Below are positions 15,985 through 25,236 of a DNA stretch of 49,859 nucleotides, in pieces. This stretch comes from an uncultured Oscillospiraceae bacterium (GTDB lineage Bacteria; Bacillota; Clostridia; Oscillospirales; Oscillospiraceae): positions 1 to 49,859 of the forward strand of contig CAKUEH010000017.1 of assembly GCA_934646185.1 (NCBI GenBank), given 5' to 3'. Every line of letters begins with the position of its first letter. Positions within the stretch are counted from its first letter, which is position 1. The notes under the pieces are model-generated. The model made no database searches. It was not told the DNA's origin and saw nothing but the letters and a program-made list of their open reading frames with translations. The position numbers and the translations under genes were made by a program.

Positions 15985-16236
15985 TAAGGGCGGACGACTC
16001 TGTCCGCCCGCGGAATATACCGTTTTTATGAAAATCTCCGGCGAATCCGCAGGCAGTTCCCTGTTTCGTCGTAGGGGTCGATGCCCATCTTCGGCGCTAA
16101 GAGCCGCGCAGAGCGCGGTTGCGCCTCGAAACTAGCCTGCGGGCATCGCATCGACCCGGCAGAAAGCACCGTTAATGCGAAAATCTCCGGCGAATTCGCA
16201 GCCGCCCAGTGGGCCGGCAGAGTCTGTCGGCCCCTA
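15985..16236. repeat. Cluster of three members of the GTAG-palindrome family
   Basis: Copy 1 is GGGCGGAC/GTCCGCCC at 15988-16009. Copy 2 is GGGTCGATGCCC (16075-16086) with its partner about 16141-16157, separated by about 55 bases that hold further small hairpins. Copy 3 is GGGCCGGC/GTCGGCCC at 16211-16233, ending CCCCTAC. Between them a linker recurs twice: CCGTTTTTATGAAAATC and then TCCGGCGAATYCGCAG (near 16019-16052 and 16169-16201). The same palindromes and linker occur in other gaps of this window. No gene is visible between 15951 and 16390. Confidence 0.85.
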
Positions 16237-16351
16237 CAGAGTGCTGCGCGGGTCCGCTGCCGCCCAGCGGGCAGAGCGGAGTCCCTCCCCTGCCAACATG
16301 ATTTGGGGGGGTTGGACGATCTCTGCGCAAACCGCACGCACCATAAACACC

Positions 16352-16386
16352 GCCGCCCCCTGCTGCAAAGCGCGGCAGGGGGCGGC
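16352..16386. terminator. Terminator at the end of the V-ATPase operon
   Basis: GCCGCCCCCTGC and GCAGGGGGCGGC form a perfect 12-base stem just after the ntpD stop. The T-run lies on the plus side, so it may also stop transcription from the repeat region. Confidence 0.7.
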
Positions 16387-16390
16387 CTTT

Positions 16391-17044
16391 TCATGCTTCA
16401 AACTCGTGCGCGTCCTTGAGCACCATGTCCTTGACCTTCATCAGGCGAACCTTGGTGGCGCGGTCGTTTTCCTCGAGCTTCATGGAGATATACTTGATGT
16501 TCTTCTCCATTTCCGGGATCATGACGTATTCCAGCGCGTTGACGCGGCGGCGGGTCTTCTCGATCTCGGAAGCGAGCAGCTGCGTCTTCTTTTCGGCCTG
16601 CGCCAGCGCAAGCATGTCCTGGAACACGGAGGCCAGCGCGCCCAGCGCGTCGTCCAGCTCGCCGGACGTCTGCGCGAAGCCGTAGGGATAGATGGACGCG
16701 GCGTCCTCGTTTTTGGTGTGGAACTCGTAGACCGGGACGGAGACGGACATGATGTTCCGGAACGTCATGTCCAGCGTCGCTGACTGCTTGGGATACAAAA
16801 GCGCCTGCTGGAGCATTTCCGGGGACATCACGCTCGACGCGACGGTCATGGCGCGGTTCGCCTCTTCAATGCCCTGCTCGACCTTGGCGCGCAGCTCCTT
16901 GTTTTCCCGCACGATCAGGAAAAACTGCCGCATCAGCTCGTCGCGCTTGTCCTTGAGCAGCCGGTGGCCGCGCACAGCCGTGCGCAGACGGCCCTTGAGC
17001 CGCGTGAGCTCCATCCGGGTCGGATTGATCGTTTTACTGGCCAT
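16391..17044 (-). CDS. ntpD: V/A-type ATPase subunit D (central stalk)
   Basis: This 217-residue long antiparallel coiled-coil protein forms the rotor shaft inside the A3B3 head. It starts NPTRMELTRLKGRL, the conserved N-terminal helix, and ends with a second long helix (RRRVNALEYVMIPEMEKNIKYISMKL). The length is usual. It is the last gene of the operon; its start follows the subunit B stop by 12 bases and a strong terminator follows its end. Confidence 0.95.
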   Translation of the reverse strand: MASKTINPTRMELTRLKGRLRTAVRGHRLLKDKRDELMRQFFLIVRENKELRAKVEQGIEEANRAMTVASSVMSPEMLQQALLYPKQSATLDMTFRNIMSVSVPVYEFHTKNEDAASIYPYGFAQTSGELDDALGALASVFQDMLALAQAEKKTQLLASEIEKTRRRVNALEYVMIPEMEKNIKYISMKLEENDRATKVRLMKVKDMVLKDAHEFEA

Positions 17045-17056
17045 GCGAACACCGCC

Positions 17057-18439
17057 TTACGCCTGCTTTTTGGGCAGGTACTTTTCGATGAACTCCGGCT
17101 TGATGCGCTTGAGCTCCGTTTCGGGCAGGATGGACAGCAGCTCCCAGCCGATGTTCAGCGTTTCCTCAATGGAACGGTTCTCCTCGTAGCCCTGGCTGAC
17201 ATAGCGCTGCTCAAATTCCTCGGCAAACTTCGCATACAGGCGATCCGTCGGGGAAAGCGCGCTCTCGCCCAAGATCGTCGCGAGCTCCTTCGCGTCCTTA
17301 CCGGCGGAATACGCGGCAAAGAGCTGGTTCATCGTGCCCGCGTGATCCTCGCGCGTCTTGCCGGGGCCGATGCCCTTGTCCTTCAGTCGGGACAGACTCG
17401 GTAGCACGTCCACGGGGGGAATGACGCCCTTGCGGTACAGATCGCGGCTGAGGATGATCTGGCCCTCGGTGATATAGCCGGTCAGGTCGGGGATGGGGTG
17501 CGTCTTGTCGTCCTCCGGCATGGTCAGGATCGGGATGAGGGTGATGGAGCCCTTCTTGCCGATCCGGCGGCCTGCGCGTTCATAGAGCGTCGCAAGGTCT
17601 GTATAGAGATAGCCGGGGTAACCGCGGCGGCCGGGGACCTCCTTGCGCGCGGCGGAGACCTCGCGCAGCGCCTCGGCGTAGTTTGTGATGTCGGTCATGA
17701 TGACCAGCACGTGCATGCCGCATTCGAACGCCAGATACTCCGCGGCAGTCAGCGCCATACGCGGCGTCGCGATGCGCTCGACCGCCGGGTCGTTGGCGAG
17801 GTTCGAGAAGACGACGGTGCGGTCGATGGCGCCCGTGCGGCGGAATTCCTGAATGAAGAATTCCGATTCCTCAAACGTAATGCCGATGGCGGCGAAGACG
17901 ACGGCGAAGTTGGAAGCATCGTCGCCCAGAACCTTCGCCTGACGCGCGATCTGCGCGGCAAGCTGCGCGTGCGGAAGACCGGAGCCGGAGAAGATCGGCA
18001 GCTTCTGCCCGCGCACGAGCGTGTTCAGACCGTCGATCGTGGAAATGCCGGTCTGGATGAATTCGTTCGGATAGTCGCGCGCGGCGGGGTTCATCGGCAG
18101 GCCGTTGATGTCCTTCATCTCGGCTGCCAGAACCTCCGGCCCGCCGTCCTTCGGGTGGCCCATGCCGTCGAAGACGCGGCCGAGCATATCCTCGGACACA
18201 GCCAGCTCCAGCGGGTGACCCAGGAAGCGAATCTTGCTGTCCTTCAGGTTGATGCCGGCGGAGTTTTCAAACAGCTGCACGACGGCGGTATCGCCGTTGC
18301 ACTCCAGAACCTTGCAGTGCCGGACCTCGCCGTTCGGCAGCTCCAGCTCGGCCAGCTCGTCGTAGGTGACGCCCTCGACGTTTTTGACGATCATCAGAGG
18401 CCCGGAGACCTCACGGATGGTACGGTATTCGCGGATCAT
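17057..18439 (-). CDS. ntpB: V/A-type ATPase subunit B (non-catalytic)
   Basis: The 460-residue regulatory subunit alternates with A in the hexameric head. As expected the Walker A motif is replaced (FSGSGLPHAQLAAQIARQ). It keeps the conserved ITFEESEFFIQEFRRTGA and GSITLIPILTMPEDDKTHPIPDLTGY segments (each shown in part). The ATG overlaps the subunit A stop as ATGA, so A and B are made in equal amounts by coupling. Confidence 0.96.
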   Translation of the reverse strand: MIREYRTIREVSGPLMIVKNVEGVTYDELAELELPNGEVRHCKVLECNGDTAVVQLFENSAGINLKDSKIRFLGHPLELAVSEDMLGRVFDGMGHPKDGGPEVLAAEMKDINGLPMNPAARDYPNEFIQTGISTIDGLNTLVRGQKLPIFSGSGLPHAQLAAQIARQAKVLGDDASNFAVVFAAIGITFEESEFFIQEFRRTGAIDRTVVFSNLANDPAVERIATPRMALTAAEYLAFECGMHVLVIMTDITNYAEALREVSAARKEVPGRRGYPGYLYTDLATLYERAGRRIGKKGSITLIPILTMPEDDKTHPIPDLTGYITEGQIILSRDLYRKGVIPPVDVLPSLSRLKDKGIGPGKTREDHAGTMNQLFAAYSAGKDAKELATILGESALSPTDRLYAKFAEEFEQRYVSQGYEENRSIEETLNIGWELLSILPETELKRIKPEFIEKYLPKKQA

Positions 18440-20202
18440 TCAGCCTCAGCCTCCTTTGCAACTTCTTCGATCTGCTGCTCCATGTCGGATACGATCTTTG
18501 CGTAGACATCCTGATACGTGTCCGCCGGAACGGTCTTCGCGCGGCCGATGGCTGCGCGGGCCGCGATGGCATAGAGCTTCCAGATATCCGCGCCGCGTTC
18601 GATGGCCGCGTCGCAGAGATCCTTGTAGCGGAGGATCAGCTCCAGCAGCCGCGCCTGCCGGTCAAACGACGAATACTGGTCGTTTTCGAGGAAGGCGTTC
18701 TGCTGCAAGAAGTCCTCGCGGATCATCTTCGCGGATTCCAGCGTCAGGTTGTCCGCCGGGGACAGCGCGTCCTGACCGACCAGCTTGACGATCTCCTGCA
18801 GCTCCGCTTCCTTCTGCAGAAGCGCCATGGCGCGGCCGCGGTTCTGCATGAACCCGCGTCCCAGATTCTCGTCGCACCAGCCCTTGAGCGTGTCGAGGTA
18901 CAAAGAATAGCTCGTCAGCCAGTTGATGGCCGGGAAATGGCGCGCGTAGGCAAGCGAAGCGTCCAGACCCCAGAAGACCTTGACGATGCGCATCGTCGCC
19001 TGCGAGACAGGCTCGGAAATATCGCCGCCCGGAGGGGAGACCGCGCCGATGGCGGTCAGAGAGCCGCGCCGCTCGTCCGCGCCGAGGCACTCGACACAGC
19101 CCGCGCGCTCGTAGAACTGCGCGAGGCGGGAGGCCAGATACGCGGGGTAGCCCTCTTCGCCGGGCATCTCTTCCAGACGGCCCGACATTTCACGCAGGGC
19201 CTCGGCCCAGCGGGAGGTGGAGTCGGCAATAACGGCGACGTCATAGCCCATGTCGCGGAAATACTCCGCGATGGTGATGCCGGTGTAGATAGACGCTTCG
19301 CGCGCCGCGACCGGCATATCGGAGGTGTTCGCGATCAGGACCGTGCGCTTCATGAGGGGTTCTCCGGTGTTGGGGTCGTGCAGCTCCGGGAATTCCATCA
19401 GAACGTCGGTCATCTCGTTGCCGCGCTCGCCGCAGCCGATGTAGACGACGATGTCGACGTCCGACCACTTTGCCAGCTGGTGCTGCACAACGGTCTTGCC
19501 CGAGCCGAACGGGCCGGGGACCGCCGCCGTGCCGCCCTTGGCCAGCGGGAACATGGTGTCGATGATGCGCTGGCCGGTCATGAGCGGCTGCGAGGGGGTG
19601 AATTTCCGGTCATACGGACGGGCCACACGCACGGGCCACTTCTGCATGAGGCTCAAATTCTCCTCGCCCTTTTCCGTTTCCAGCACGCAGACCGTCTGCT
19701 CGACGGTAAATTCGCCGGATTGGATCTCCTTGACGGTGCCCGCCATTTTGGGCGGCACCATGATCTTGTGCAGAACGGCGCTCGTCTCCTGCACGGTGCC
19801 GATCACGTCGCCGCCGGAGACCTTGTCGCCCTGTTTGACCGCGGGCGTGAAGGCCCACTTCTTTTCGCGGTTCAGCGCCGGGACCTGCACGCCGCGCGCG
19901 ATGGTCTCGCCGCAGCGGTCGCGGATCTCGGTCAGCGGGCGCTGGATGCCGTCGTAAATATTTTCGAGCATGCCCGGGCCGAGCTCGACGGAGAGGGGCA
20001 TACCGGTCGTCGTGACCTCGGCGCCGGGGCCGAGGCCGCTCGTTTCCTCATAGACCTGAATGGAGGCCGAGCCGCCCGTCATATTCAGGATCTCACCGAT
20101 CAGCTGCTGTTTGCCGACGCGGACGACGTCCGCCATATTGGCGTCTTCCATCCCCTCGGCGACAACAAGCGGGCCGGATACCTTTACAATTCTACCTGAC
20201 AT
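18436..20202 (-). CDS. ntpA: V/A-type ATPase catalytic subunit A
   Basis: The 588-residue catalytic subunit has Walker A GPFGSGKT at 230-237, the A-type 'non-homologous region' insert (about 110-190), and Walker B near YDVAVIADSTSRWAEALREM. It couples ATP turnover to ion movement through the membrane ring. The gene starts 35 bases after subunit F (ntpG) with AAAGGAT upstream. Whether the enzyme works mainly as a pump or a synthase cannot be read from the sequence. No F-type ATPase genes occur in the window. Confidence 0.97.
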   Translation of the reverse strand: MSGRIVKVSGPLVVAEGMEDANMADVVRVGKQQLIGEILNMTGGSASIQVYEETSGLGPGAEVTTTGMPLSVELGPGMLENIYDGIQRPLTEIRDRCGETIARGVQVPALNREKKWAFTPAVKQGDKVSGGDVIGTVQETSAVLHKIMVPPKMAGTVKEIQSGEFTVEQTVCVLETEKGEENLSLMQKWPVRVARPYDRKFTPSQPLMTGQRIIDTMFPLAKGGTAAVPGPFGSGKTVVQHQLAKWSDVDIVVYIGCGERGNEMTDVLMEFPELHDPNTGEPLMKRTVLIANTSDMPVAAREASIYTGITIAEYFRDMGYDVAVIADSTSRWAEALREMSGRLEEMPGEEGYPAYLASRLAQFYERAGCVECLGADERRGSLTAIGAVSPPGGDISEPVSQATMRIVKVFWGLDASLAYARHFPAINWLTSYSLYLDTLKGWCDENLGRGFMQNRGRAMALLQKEAELQEIVKLVGQDALSPADNLTLESAKMIREDFLQQNAFLENDQYSSFDRQARLLELILRYKDLCDAAIERGADIWKLYAIAARAAIGRAKTVPADTYQDVYAKIVSDMEQQIEEVAKEAEAE

Positions 20203-20237
20203 TTCATCGAATCCTTTCTAAAATTCAAGGATACTGT

Positions 20238-20552
20238 TTAAAGAATATTGGAGCCGACCGCGCGTTCGACAGCGGCGTTCAGCGCGCTCATGCCGAGCCC
20301 TTTGCAGCCGCCCGCGCCGGGGATCAGAATGACCGCCGGGGTGACGCTGGACGCAAATTTTTCGATCTGCGCATGCAGCGCCTCGGCATACGTCTCGGTC
20401 ACATAGATGATCGCGTATGCGTCGGACTGCTTCGTGAGGCGGTGGAAGACCTCCGCCGCTTCCTCGGCGGACTCCACGGGGAACACGGCGAGACCCAGAG
20501 CCGCAAAGCCCATAACGCTCTCGCGTTCGCCCAGAACTGCGATTTTATACAT
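20238..20552 (-). CDS. ntpG: V/A-type ATPase subunit F (NtpG-like central stalk)
   Basis: This protein has about 104 residues. I prefer ATG at 20552 (MYKIAVLGERESVMGF), the canonical start, with GAGGTGAG about 6 bases upstream. An upstream ATG at 20570 would overlap the subunit C stop and add six residues. The fold is the CheY-like F subunit: a first strand KIAVLG, then AYAIIYVTE and PAVILIPG strands. It sits on subunit D and links the shaft to the ring through C. Confidence 0.9.
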   Translation of the reverse strand: MYKIAVLGERESVMGFAALGLAVFPVESAEEAAEVFHRLTKQSDAYAIIYVTETYAEALHAQIEKFASSVTPAVILIPGAGGCKGLGMSALNAAVERAVGSNIL

Positions 20553-20566
20553 ACCGCTCACCTCGC

Positions 20567-21571
20567 TCATTGATACAGATCCCGCAGCCGCGCGCGGATC
20601 GTGTCCGCAGACAGCCCCGCCTGCAGACCGCTTATGATCATGCGGGCCGCCGCGATCTCATTTTCCAGCGCGCAGAGATAGGCGATCACGACCTGTTCGC
20701 CGAACACGACCGACTTTGCCTTCGCGAAATACGCCGTGAGCGTATTGTCGCACAGCCGCTCAAACGCGGTCAGAGACCCGCTCTGCGATTCGTCGCCCGC
20801 CTGCGCGGCGGCGAAGAGCGCGCTGTTCGCGAACAGCGGCGCAAACGGCTCGTCCTGCGCGAGCGCCTGGCAGACCGCCTCCTCCGGAACGCTCCCGCCC
20901 GGGACGAGGACGCCCTTTAAAAACGCGGCGTCCTTGTGCATGCGCCGCGCGCGCACGGCGGCGCGCAGATTCGCGCTGTCCGCCTGCAGCCGCGCATAGC
21001 CCATCAAAAACGCGCTTCCGACCTGCGCAGCCGTTTCGTGATACTCGGCAAAATACGCGCGGTCGAGGATCAGATCGGCCAGCTGCGGGTCGGCGCTTCT
21101 CGAAAGCGCGTCGCGCGCGTCCTGCATCGCGGTCAGAACCGCCTGCGGGACGCTCCCGGCCTCGCCGGTCTCATACGCGGTTTTCAGCGCCTGCGCATCC
21201 GCGCGGCCCGCGCCGGAGAGCAGGGGCGCCGGATCTGTCCCGACAGCCTCCGCCTTGACGATCGTCTTGGCGTTGTGATAGTCATAGCGCATGCGGAACA
21301 GCGACACAACGCCGTCCTTCGGCGCAAGCGCCTCGATCTCGGAAAATGCGGCGGCGCGCCGGTCGTTCAGCGCCCTGTCAAGGCCCACGGCCAGCACATC
21401 CGCATAGCCGCAGCTCTCCAGGATCCGCGCCGCCTCCTGCACGGAGGAGCCGAGCATGCGCCCGGCCTTCTCCGCGGTGAGCAGCTGGGGCTCCTTTGCG
21501 CGCAGATACGCCGAAATAAACAGATAATCGGTGTCCTTACACGCCTTTACTTTCTTTTTTTGTTCCGTCAC
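20567..21571 (-). CDS. ntpC: V/A-type ATPase subunit C (d-type, ring connector)
   Basis: The 334-residue all-helical protein joins the central stalk to the membrane rotor. The N terminus DTDYLFISAYLRAKEPQLLTAEK and repeated triplicated helical bundles match NtpC/subunit d. It is of typical length (about 320-350). It starts 15 bases after subunit E and overlaps the alternate start of subunit F. Confidence 0.92.
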   Translation of the reverse strand: MTEQKKKVKACKDTDYLFISAYLRAKEPQLLTAEKAGRMLGSSVQEAARILESCGYADVLAVGLDRALNDRRAAAFSEIEALAPKDGVVSLFRMRYDYHNAKTIVKAEAVGTDPAPLLSGAGRADAQALKTAYETGEAGSVPQAVLTAMQDARDALSRSADPQLADLILDRAYFAEYHETAAQVGSAFLMGYARLQADSANLRAAVRARRMHKDAAFLKGVLVPGGSVPEEAVCQALAQDEPFAPLFANSALFAAAQAGDESQSGSLTAFERLCDNTLTAYFAKAKSVVFGEQVVIAYLCALENEIAAARMIISGLQAGLSADTIRARLRDLYQ

Positions 21572-21586
21572 GTCGGCCTCCCGGCT

Positions 21587-22186
21587 TCAGCCAAACAGGC
21601 AGGCCGCGACCTTGCCGGAAAGCGCGGGCCGCAGGCCGCTCACCATCGTGCCGATCGAGCAGTTCGTCTCGACCAGCCCGTCCTTCAGCACCACGCCGCC
21701 GCGCATCGGCCGCGTTTCGGCGGAAAGCGTCAGCCCTGCGGTCTTCCCGGCCTTCTGGAGCAGCGCGTTCGCCTGCTCCGCGACGGCCTGTCCGACCCGC
21801 GCGCGGTCTTCTGCGCAGAAGATCAGCTCCTCGCTGCCGGACGCGCTCGCCTGTGCGGCGAGCTGCGCGCAGAGCTTCGTATACTCTGCCTCGGGAAGCG
21901 AAAGCAGCTGCTGCTCCGCCTGACGGAAGGCTGCGTCGACGAGCGACTGCTTCGTCTCGAGCAGCTGCCGCCGCGCGGCCATTCGGGCCGCGCCCTGATC
22001 GCGTTCGAGCTGCTTTGCCGCCTCGGCCTGTGCTTCCGCCGTCAGCCGCTGCTGCTCGAGCCCGATCCTGCGGTCATAGTCCGCGCGGATCTGCGCCGCC
22101 TTTTCTTCGGCCTGCGCGCGGATGGCGGCGGCTTCGGATTCGGCGTCGGCAAGGATGCGCGCGGAGATCTTTTCAATTCCGTTCAT
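21587..22186 (-). CDS. ntpE: V/A-type ATPase subunit E (peripheral stalk)
   Basis: This protein has 199 residues. A long Ala/Glu/Arg-rich helix (residues 1-100, ARILADAESEAAAIRAQAEEK) is followed by a small globular head (about 115-199) that binds the top of subunit B. It forms the stator stalk with the coiled-coil subunit encoded first in the operon. It begins 22 bases after the ring subunit gene. Confidence 0.93.
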   Translation of the reverse strand: MNGIEKISARILADAESEAAAIRAQAEEKAAQIRADYDRRIGLEQQRLTAEAQAEAAKQLERDQGAARMAARRQLLETKQSLVDAAFRQAEQQLLSLPEAEYTKLCAQLAAQASASGSEELIFCAEDRARVGQAVAEQANALLQKAGKTAGLTLSAETRPMRGGVVLKDGLVETNCSIGTMVSGLRPALSGKVAACLFG

Positions 22187-22208
22187 TGCTTCACCCTCTT
22201 CTGCGGGG

Positions 22209-22703
22209 TTACTTGCTGATATTGATGATCATCAGCATGGAGGCCAGCAGGGAAAGGATCGCGTAGAACTCGACCGTGACGCAAAGCACCATGCCCTTGG
22301 ACCAGTGGTCGGGCTTCTTAGCCAGCAGATTGATGGACGCGCAGGCCACGCGGCCCTGTGCGATCGCGGAGATCATGCCGCCCAGCGCCATGGGAAGGCA
22401 GGCGACAAAGTACTGCAGGCCCTGCGTGATGGTCAGATCGGGCAGAACATTGCCGGACAGCAGGCCCATGCGAAAAATGGCGAAGAACCAGACGACGAGG
22501 CCGTACAGACCCTGCGTGCCGGGGATGACCTGCAGGATCAGGACCTTGCCGAACTTTGCCGGATCCTCGCACAGAAGACCAGCGCCAGCTTCACCGGTCA
22601 TGCCGGTACCCTTTGCCGAACCGATGGCGCACAGCGCCGCCGCGAGACCCGCGCCCAGAAGCGCCAGAGCCAGACCGCCGAAAGCGTCAAAAAATGCTTG
22701 CAT
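22209..22703 (-). CDS. ntpK: V/A-type ATPase ring subunit K with Na+-type ligand residues
   Basis: This 164-residue proteolipid has four membrane spans from a duplicated hairpin. The ion site residues known in the Enterococcus hirae sodium ring have counterparts: I60, T63 and Q64 in IPGTQGLYG, Q116 in AIAQGR and E145 in VTVEFYAIL. Only the first position differs conservatively (Leu to Ile). A glutamate is present in one hairpin only, as in E. hirae. This pattern suggests Na+ rather than H+ translocation; ion choice is inferred. Confidence 0.95.
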   Translation of the reverse strand: MQAFFDAFGGLALALLGAGLAAALCAIGSAKGTGMTGEAGAGLLCEDPAKFGKVLILQVIPGTQGLYGLVVWFFAIFRMGLLSGNVLPDLTITQGLQYFVACLPMALGGMISAIAQGRVACASINLLAKKPDHWSKGMVLCVTVEFYAILSLLASMLMIINISK

Positions 22704-22717
22704 GATAGAGTTCCTCC

Positions 22718-24652
22718 TTAAGATTGAATATCCACGTATTTTGTATTGATCGCCAGGGGTTCGAACGGCCTGCCGCCGTCCTTGTAGAATTTACCGAAGT
22801 ATTCCAGACACTGCAGACGCAGATCGTGGACATAGCAGCTCAGCAGGTTCAGCGCGAAGTTGAGTCCGTTGCCGAGCACCGACACGATCAGGAAGACCAC
22901 CACGTTCCCCGGGATCGCGCCGAGCGTATTGAAGACCGATGCAATGACGGAGCCCGCCAGCATCAGGGTCATCAGTCTGGAATACGAAAGAATATCGCCG
23001 AAGTAGCCCGTCACATGGTTGTAGACCGAGCCGAAGATCGCCGTGACCTTGCCGAAGCCCTTCGCGCTCCAGCCGGAGCCGACCACGACCATGCCGAGGC
23101 CGACGTACAACACGATATTCGTCACGCCGAGCGCCATGCACGCGATGCCCGCGAACACGACCCACCACGTGAGCTCCTCCCAGACGGCGTCCATGATCTC
23201 GCCCTTTTTGAGCTTCTCGACAAAGCTGATGGCCATGCCGGTCACGATCTGGACAAAGCCGAGCGCCATGGCGCCGATCAAAATCGTGATCGTGTCGTCG
23301 AGCGGGGTGAAGAGCGCGGGCAGCGCCTTGAACGTCGTATCGGGGTTGATAATGCCCACGAGCTGCGGCAGGAAATCACCGAAGAAGCCGCCCGTCAGCG
23401 CGCCCATGATAAACGTGCTGATGCCGCAGGAGAACATGAGGCCGAACATCTGTCCGCTCGTGCCCTTGGGCCGGGACTTTTTCGTGATGATGATGGAAGC
23501 CAGAATCATCAGAATCCCATAGCCCATGTCCGCCATCATGATGCCGTAGAACAGAATGAAAAACGGCGCCATAAGCGGGTTCGGGTCCACGCCGTCGTAG
23601 GCGGGGAGCGAATACATCTCCGTGACCATGTTTAACGGCCACGTCAGCTTGTTGTTTCTGAGCTTGACCGGCACGTCCGGATATTCCTCCGGTTCGGGAT
23701 CGGAAAGCTCCCACGCGCAGCAGTATTTTTCCAGCAGCGCTTCGAGCTTCGGCACATCCTCGCACGGCACCCAGCCGTCCAGACAGAACGTCCGCTCCGA
23801 GTGCGCCAGCCGGTCGGCGGCCTGCGCCTTCGCGATCTCCTGCGTGCAGCGGTCGGCTGCCAGCCGGATGGCGGGCGCTTCCGCCGCAAGCTCCGTGAGC
23901 CGGTCCGCCAGACGCCTGTCCTCCTGCTCGCAGGCCGCGAGCTTTTCGTCCGTCAGACGGATGTTTTCCTCCGCCGTGCCTGTTATGCCGTCGAAGCCCG
24001 TCTGTGTAAAGCCGTATTCGCGCAGCGCGGACGCCGCCGCGTCGTATGCGCTCTTGTGGACGATCACCAGCAGATACAGGCTCTGCTGGTCGGCGCTGAT
24101 GCTTTCGGCCTGCGCCTCGCCTGCGGCTTCGTAGACGGCCTCGCGCAGCGCGTCAAACTCCGTCTGCGCCGGGACGGTGCCGAGCAGCACGCGCGCGTGC
24201 TGCGTTCCGGTCGACTCCAGCGGCAGATCGAGCGTCCGCCACGGCACGAAGCTCTCGCGGAGCGCCGTGAGTCGGCTCTTTTCCGCCTGATTGCGGCTGC
24301 GCGCGTCCTGCGTTTCCAGCGCCTCCTGCGCCGTCTGCACAGCCGCGTCGTAAGCGCCGTCGTCAAACAGCTCGCCGAGCGTCTTTTCCGGCCGGGCGGA
24401 GAACATGCCGCCCTTTTTCGTCTCATAATGCTTGAGCGTTTCCAGCGCGGAGGCGAGCGCGGCGGCCGTCCGGTTCAGCGCGTCCGCGCCGCCTCCGTCC
24501 GCCGTGCGGAACAGCTGCGTCTGCTGCGTCCCGGTCAGCGCCTCGGGCGAGCCGATCTCGACGCTTCCGAGCAGCTGCAGCTCACGAATGAGCTGCGCCT
24601 GTTCCTCCGCGATGCCGCACAGCCGCAGTTTTTTCATTTTTAAGATTGCCAT
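22718..24652 (-). CDS. ntpI: V/A-type ATPase subunit I (a-type stator)
   Basis: The protein has 644 residues and starts at ATG 24652 (MAILKMKKLRLCGIAEEQ); sequence upstream of that ATG belongs to the preceding gene. The N-terminal 300 residues are a cytoplasmic coiled-coil and globular arm. The C-terminal half has about seven to eight membrane spans, beginning near PLMAPFFILFYGIMMADMGY, a conserved stretch. It provides the half-channels that carry ions to and from the K ring and anchors the stalks. The gene overlaps the preceding one by 13 bases. Confidence 0.95.
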   Translation of the reverse strand: MAILKMKKLRLCGIAEEQAQLIRELQLLGSVEIGSPEALTGTQQTQLFRTADGGGADALNRTAAALASALETLKHYETKKGGMFSARPEKTLGELFDDGAYDAAVQTAQEALETQDARSRNQAEKSRLTALRESFVPWRTLDLPLESTGTQHARVLLGTVPAQTEFDALREAVYEAAGEAQAESISADQQSLYLLVIVHKSAYDAAASALREYGFTQTGFDGITGTAEENIRLTDEKLAACEQEDRRLADRLTELAAEAPAIRLAADRCTQEIAKAQAADRLAHSERTFCLDGWVPCEDVPKLEALLEKYCCAWELSDPEPEEYPDVPVKLRNNKLTWPLNMVTEMYSLPAYDGVDPNPLMAPFFILFYGIMMADMGYGILMILASIIITKKSRPKGTSGQMFGLMFSCGISTFIMGALTGGFFGDFLPQLVGIINPDTTFKALPALFTPLDDTITILIGAMALGFVQIVTGMAISFVEKLKKGEIMDAVWEELTWWVVFAGIACMALGVTNIVLYVGLGMVVVGSGWSAKGFGKVTAIFGSVYNHVTGYFGDILSYSRLMTLMLAGSVIASVFNTLGAIPGNVVVFLIVSVLGNGLNFALNLLSCYVHDLRLQCLEYFGKFYKDGGRPFEPLAINTKYVDIQS

Positions 24653-24966
24653 TCGCTGTCCCAGATCCTCTCTACGATCATTGCCGCCGCTGCGCCGGAC
24701 CGGCTGGCTGCCGCCTGCTCCAGTGCCCGGCACTGCGCGGCTGTTTTGCTGTTCAAATCCGTTTCAAATGCCGCTGCCTGCTGCCCGGCCTGCCGCTTTG
24801 CCTCGCGCATGCGCTTCTGTGCGCCGGATATTACGGCGTTCAGACGGGCTGCGCCGTCCTTTTCGGCCTGCACGGCCAGCTCGGCAGCCTCCGCGCGCGC
24901 CTGCTCGCAGATCGCGCGAGCCTGTTCCTCCGCTGCGGCGATCTGTGCGAGCTCCTGCATCGCCAT
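24640..24966 (-). CDS. ntpF: V/A-type ATPase peripheral-stalk coiled-coil subunit (NtpF/subunit H-like)
   Basis: This 108-residue protein is almost entirely an Ala/Glu/Arg-rich coiled coil (AAEEQARAICEQARAEAAEL), as in the peripheral-stalk partner of subunit E. ATG at 24966 is chosen because AGGAGG lies 8 bases upstream; other in-frame ATGs at 24990, 24984 and 24972 lie in or before that site. It is first in the operon, the same position as ntpF in E. hirae. The symbol rests on place and composition more than on sequence match. Confidence 0.8.
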   Translation of the reverse strand: MAMQELAQIAAAEEQARAICEQARAEAAELAVQAEKDGAARLNAVISGAQKRMREAKRQAGQQAAAFETDLNSKTAAQCRALEQAAASRSGAAAAMIVERIWDSEWQS

Positions 24967-25065
24967 TTCCATCACCTCCTTCATGTACACCCTGCGGCGC
25001 TGCTTTTCAAAAACAGCGCCGCATCATATTTTCCAGAACAATACAGAGAATGCTCTATATATTAT

Positions 25066-25078
25066 GTACAGAATGTAC
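25066..25078. promoter_or_regulatory. Palindrome in the V-ATPase operon leader
   Basis: GTACA-GAA-TGTAC is a perfect 5-base dyad between the predicted transcription start and the first gene. It could be an operator; no regulator is identified. Confidence 0.35.
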
Positions 25079-25090
25079 TTGATTTCGTTC

Positions 25091-25119
25091 ATTTTAGCAT
25101 GGGCGTTAAGAAACTGCAA
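25091..25119 (-). promoter_or_regulatory. Promoter of the V-ATPase operon
   Basis: On the minus strand TTGCAG, a 17-base spacer and TAAAAT are placed about 125 bases before the first gene. Confidence 0.6.
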
Positions 25120-25236
25120 TAGATATCGATAAAAAAATGTCTAATTATGTGTTTTCGACAAATTTTTCAGAAAGCACTGGATTTCCCCCGAAAAACCGTG
25201 TAGAATAAGAAATTGAGTGCGCATGGAGGTGTTGGC

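Noticed and set aside
15985..16236. CRISPR array
   Set aside because: Repeats are palindromes at irregular spacing with a shared linker, not direct repeats with unique spacers, and no cas genes are present.
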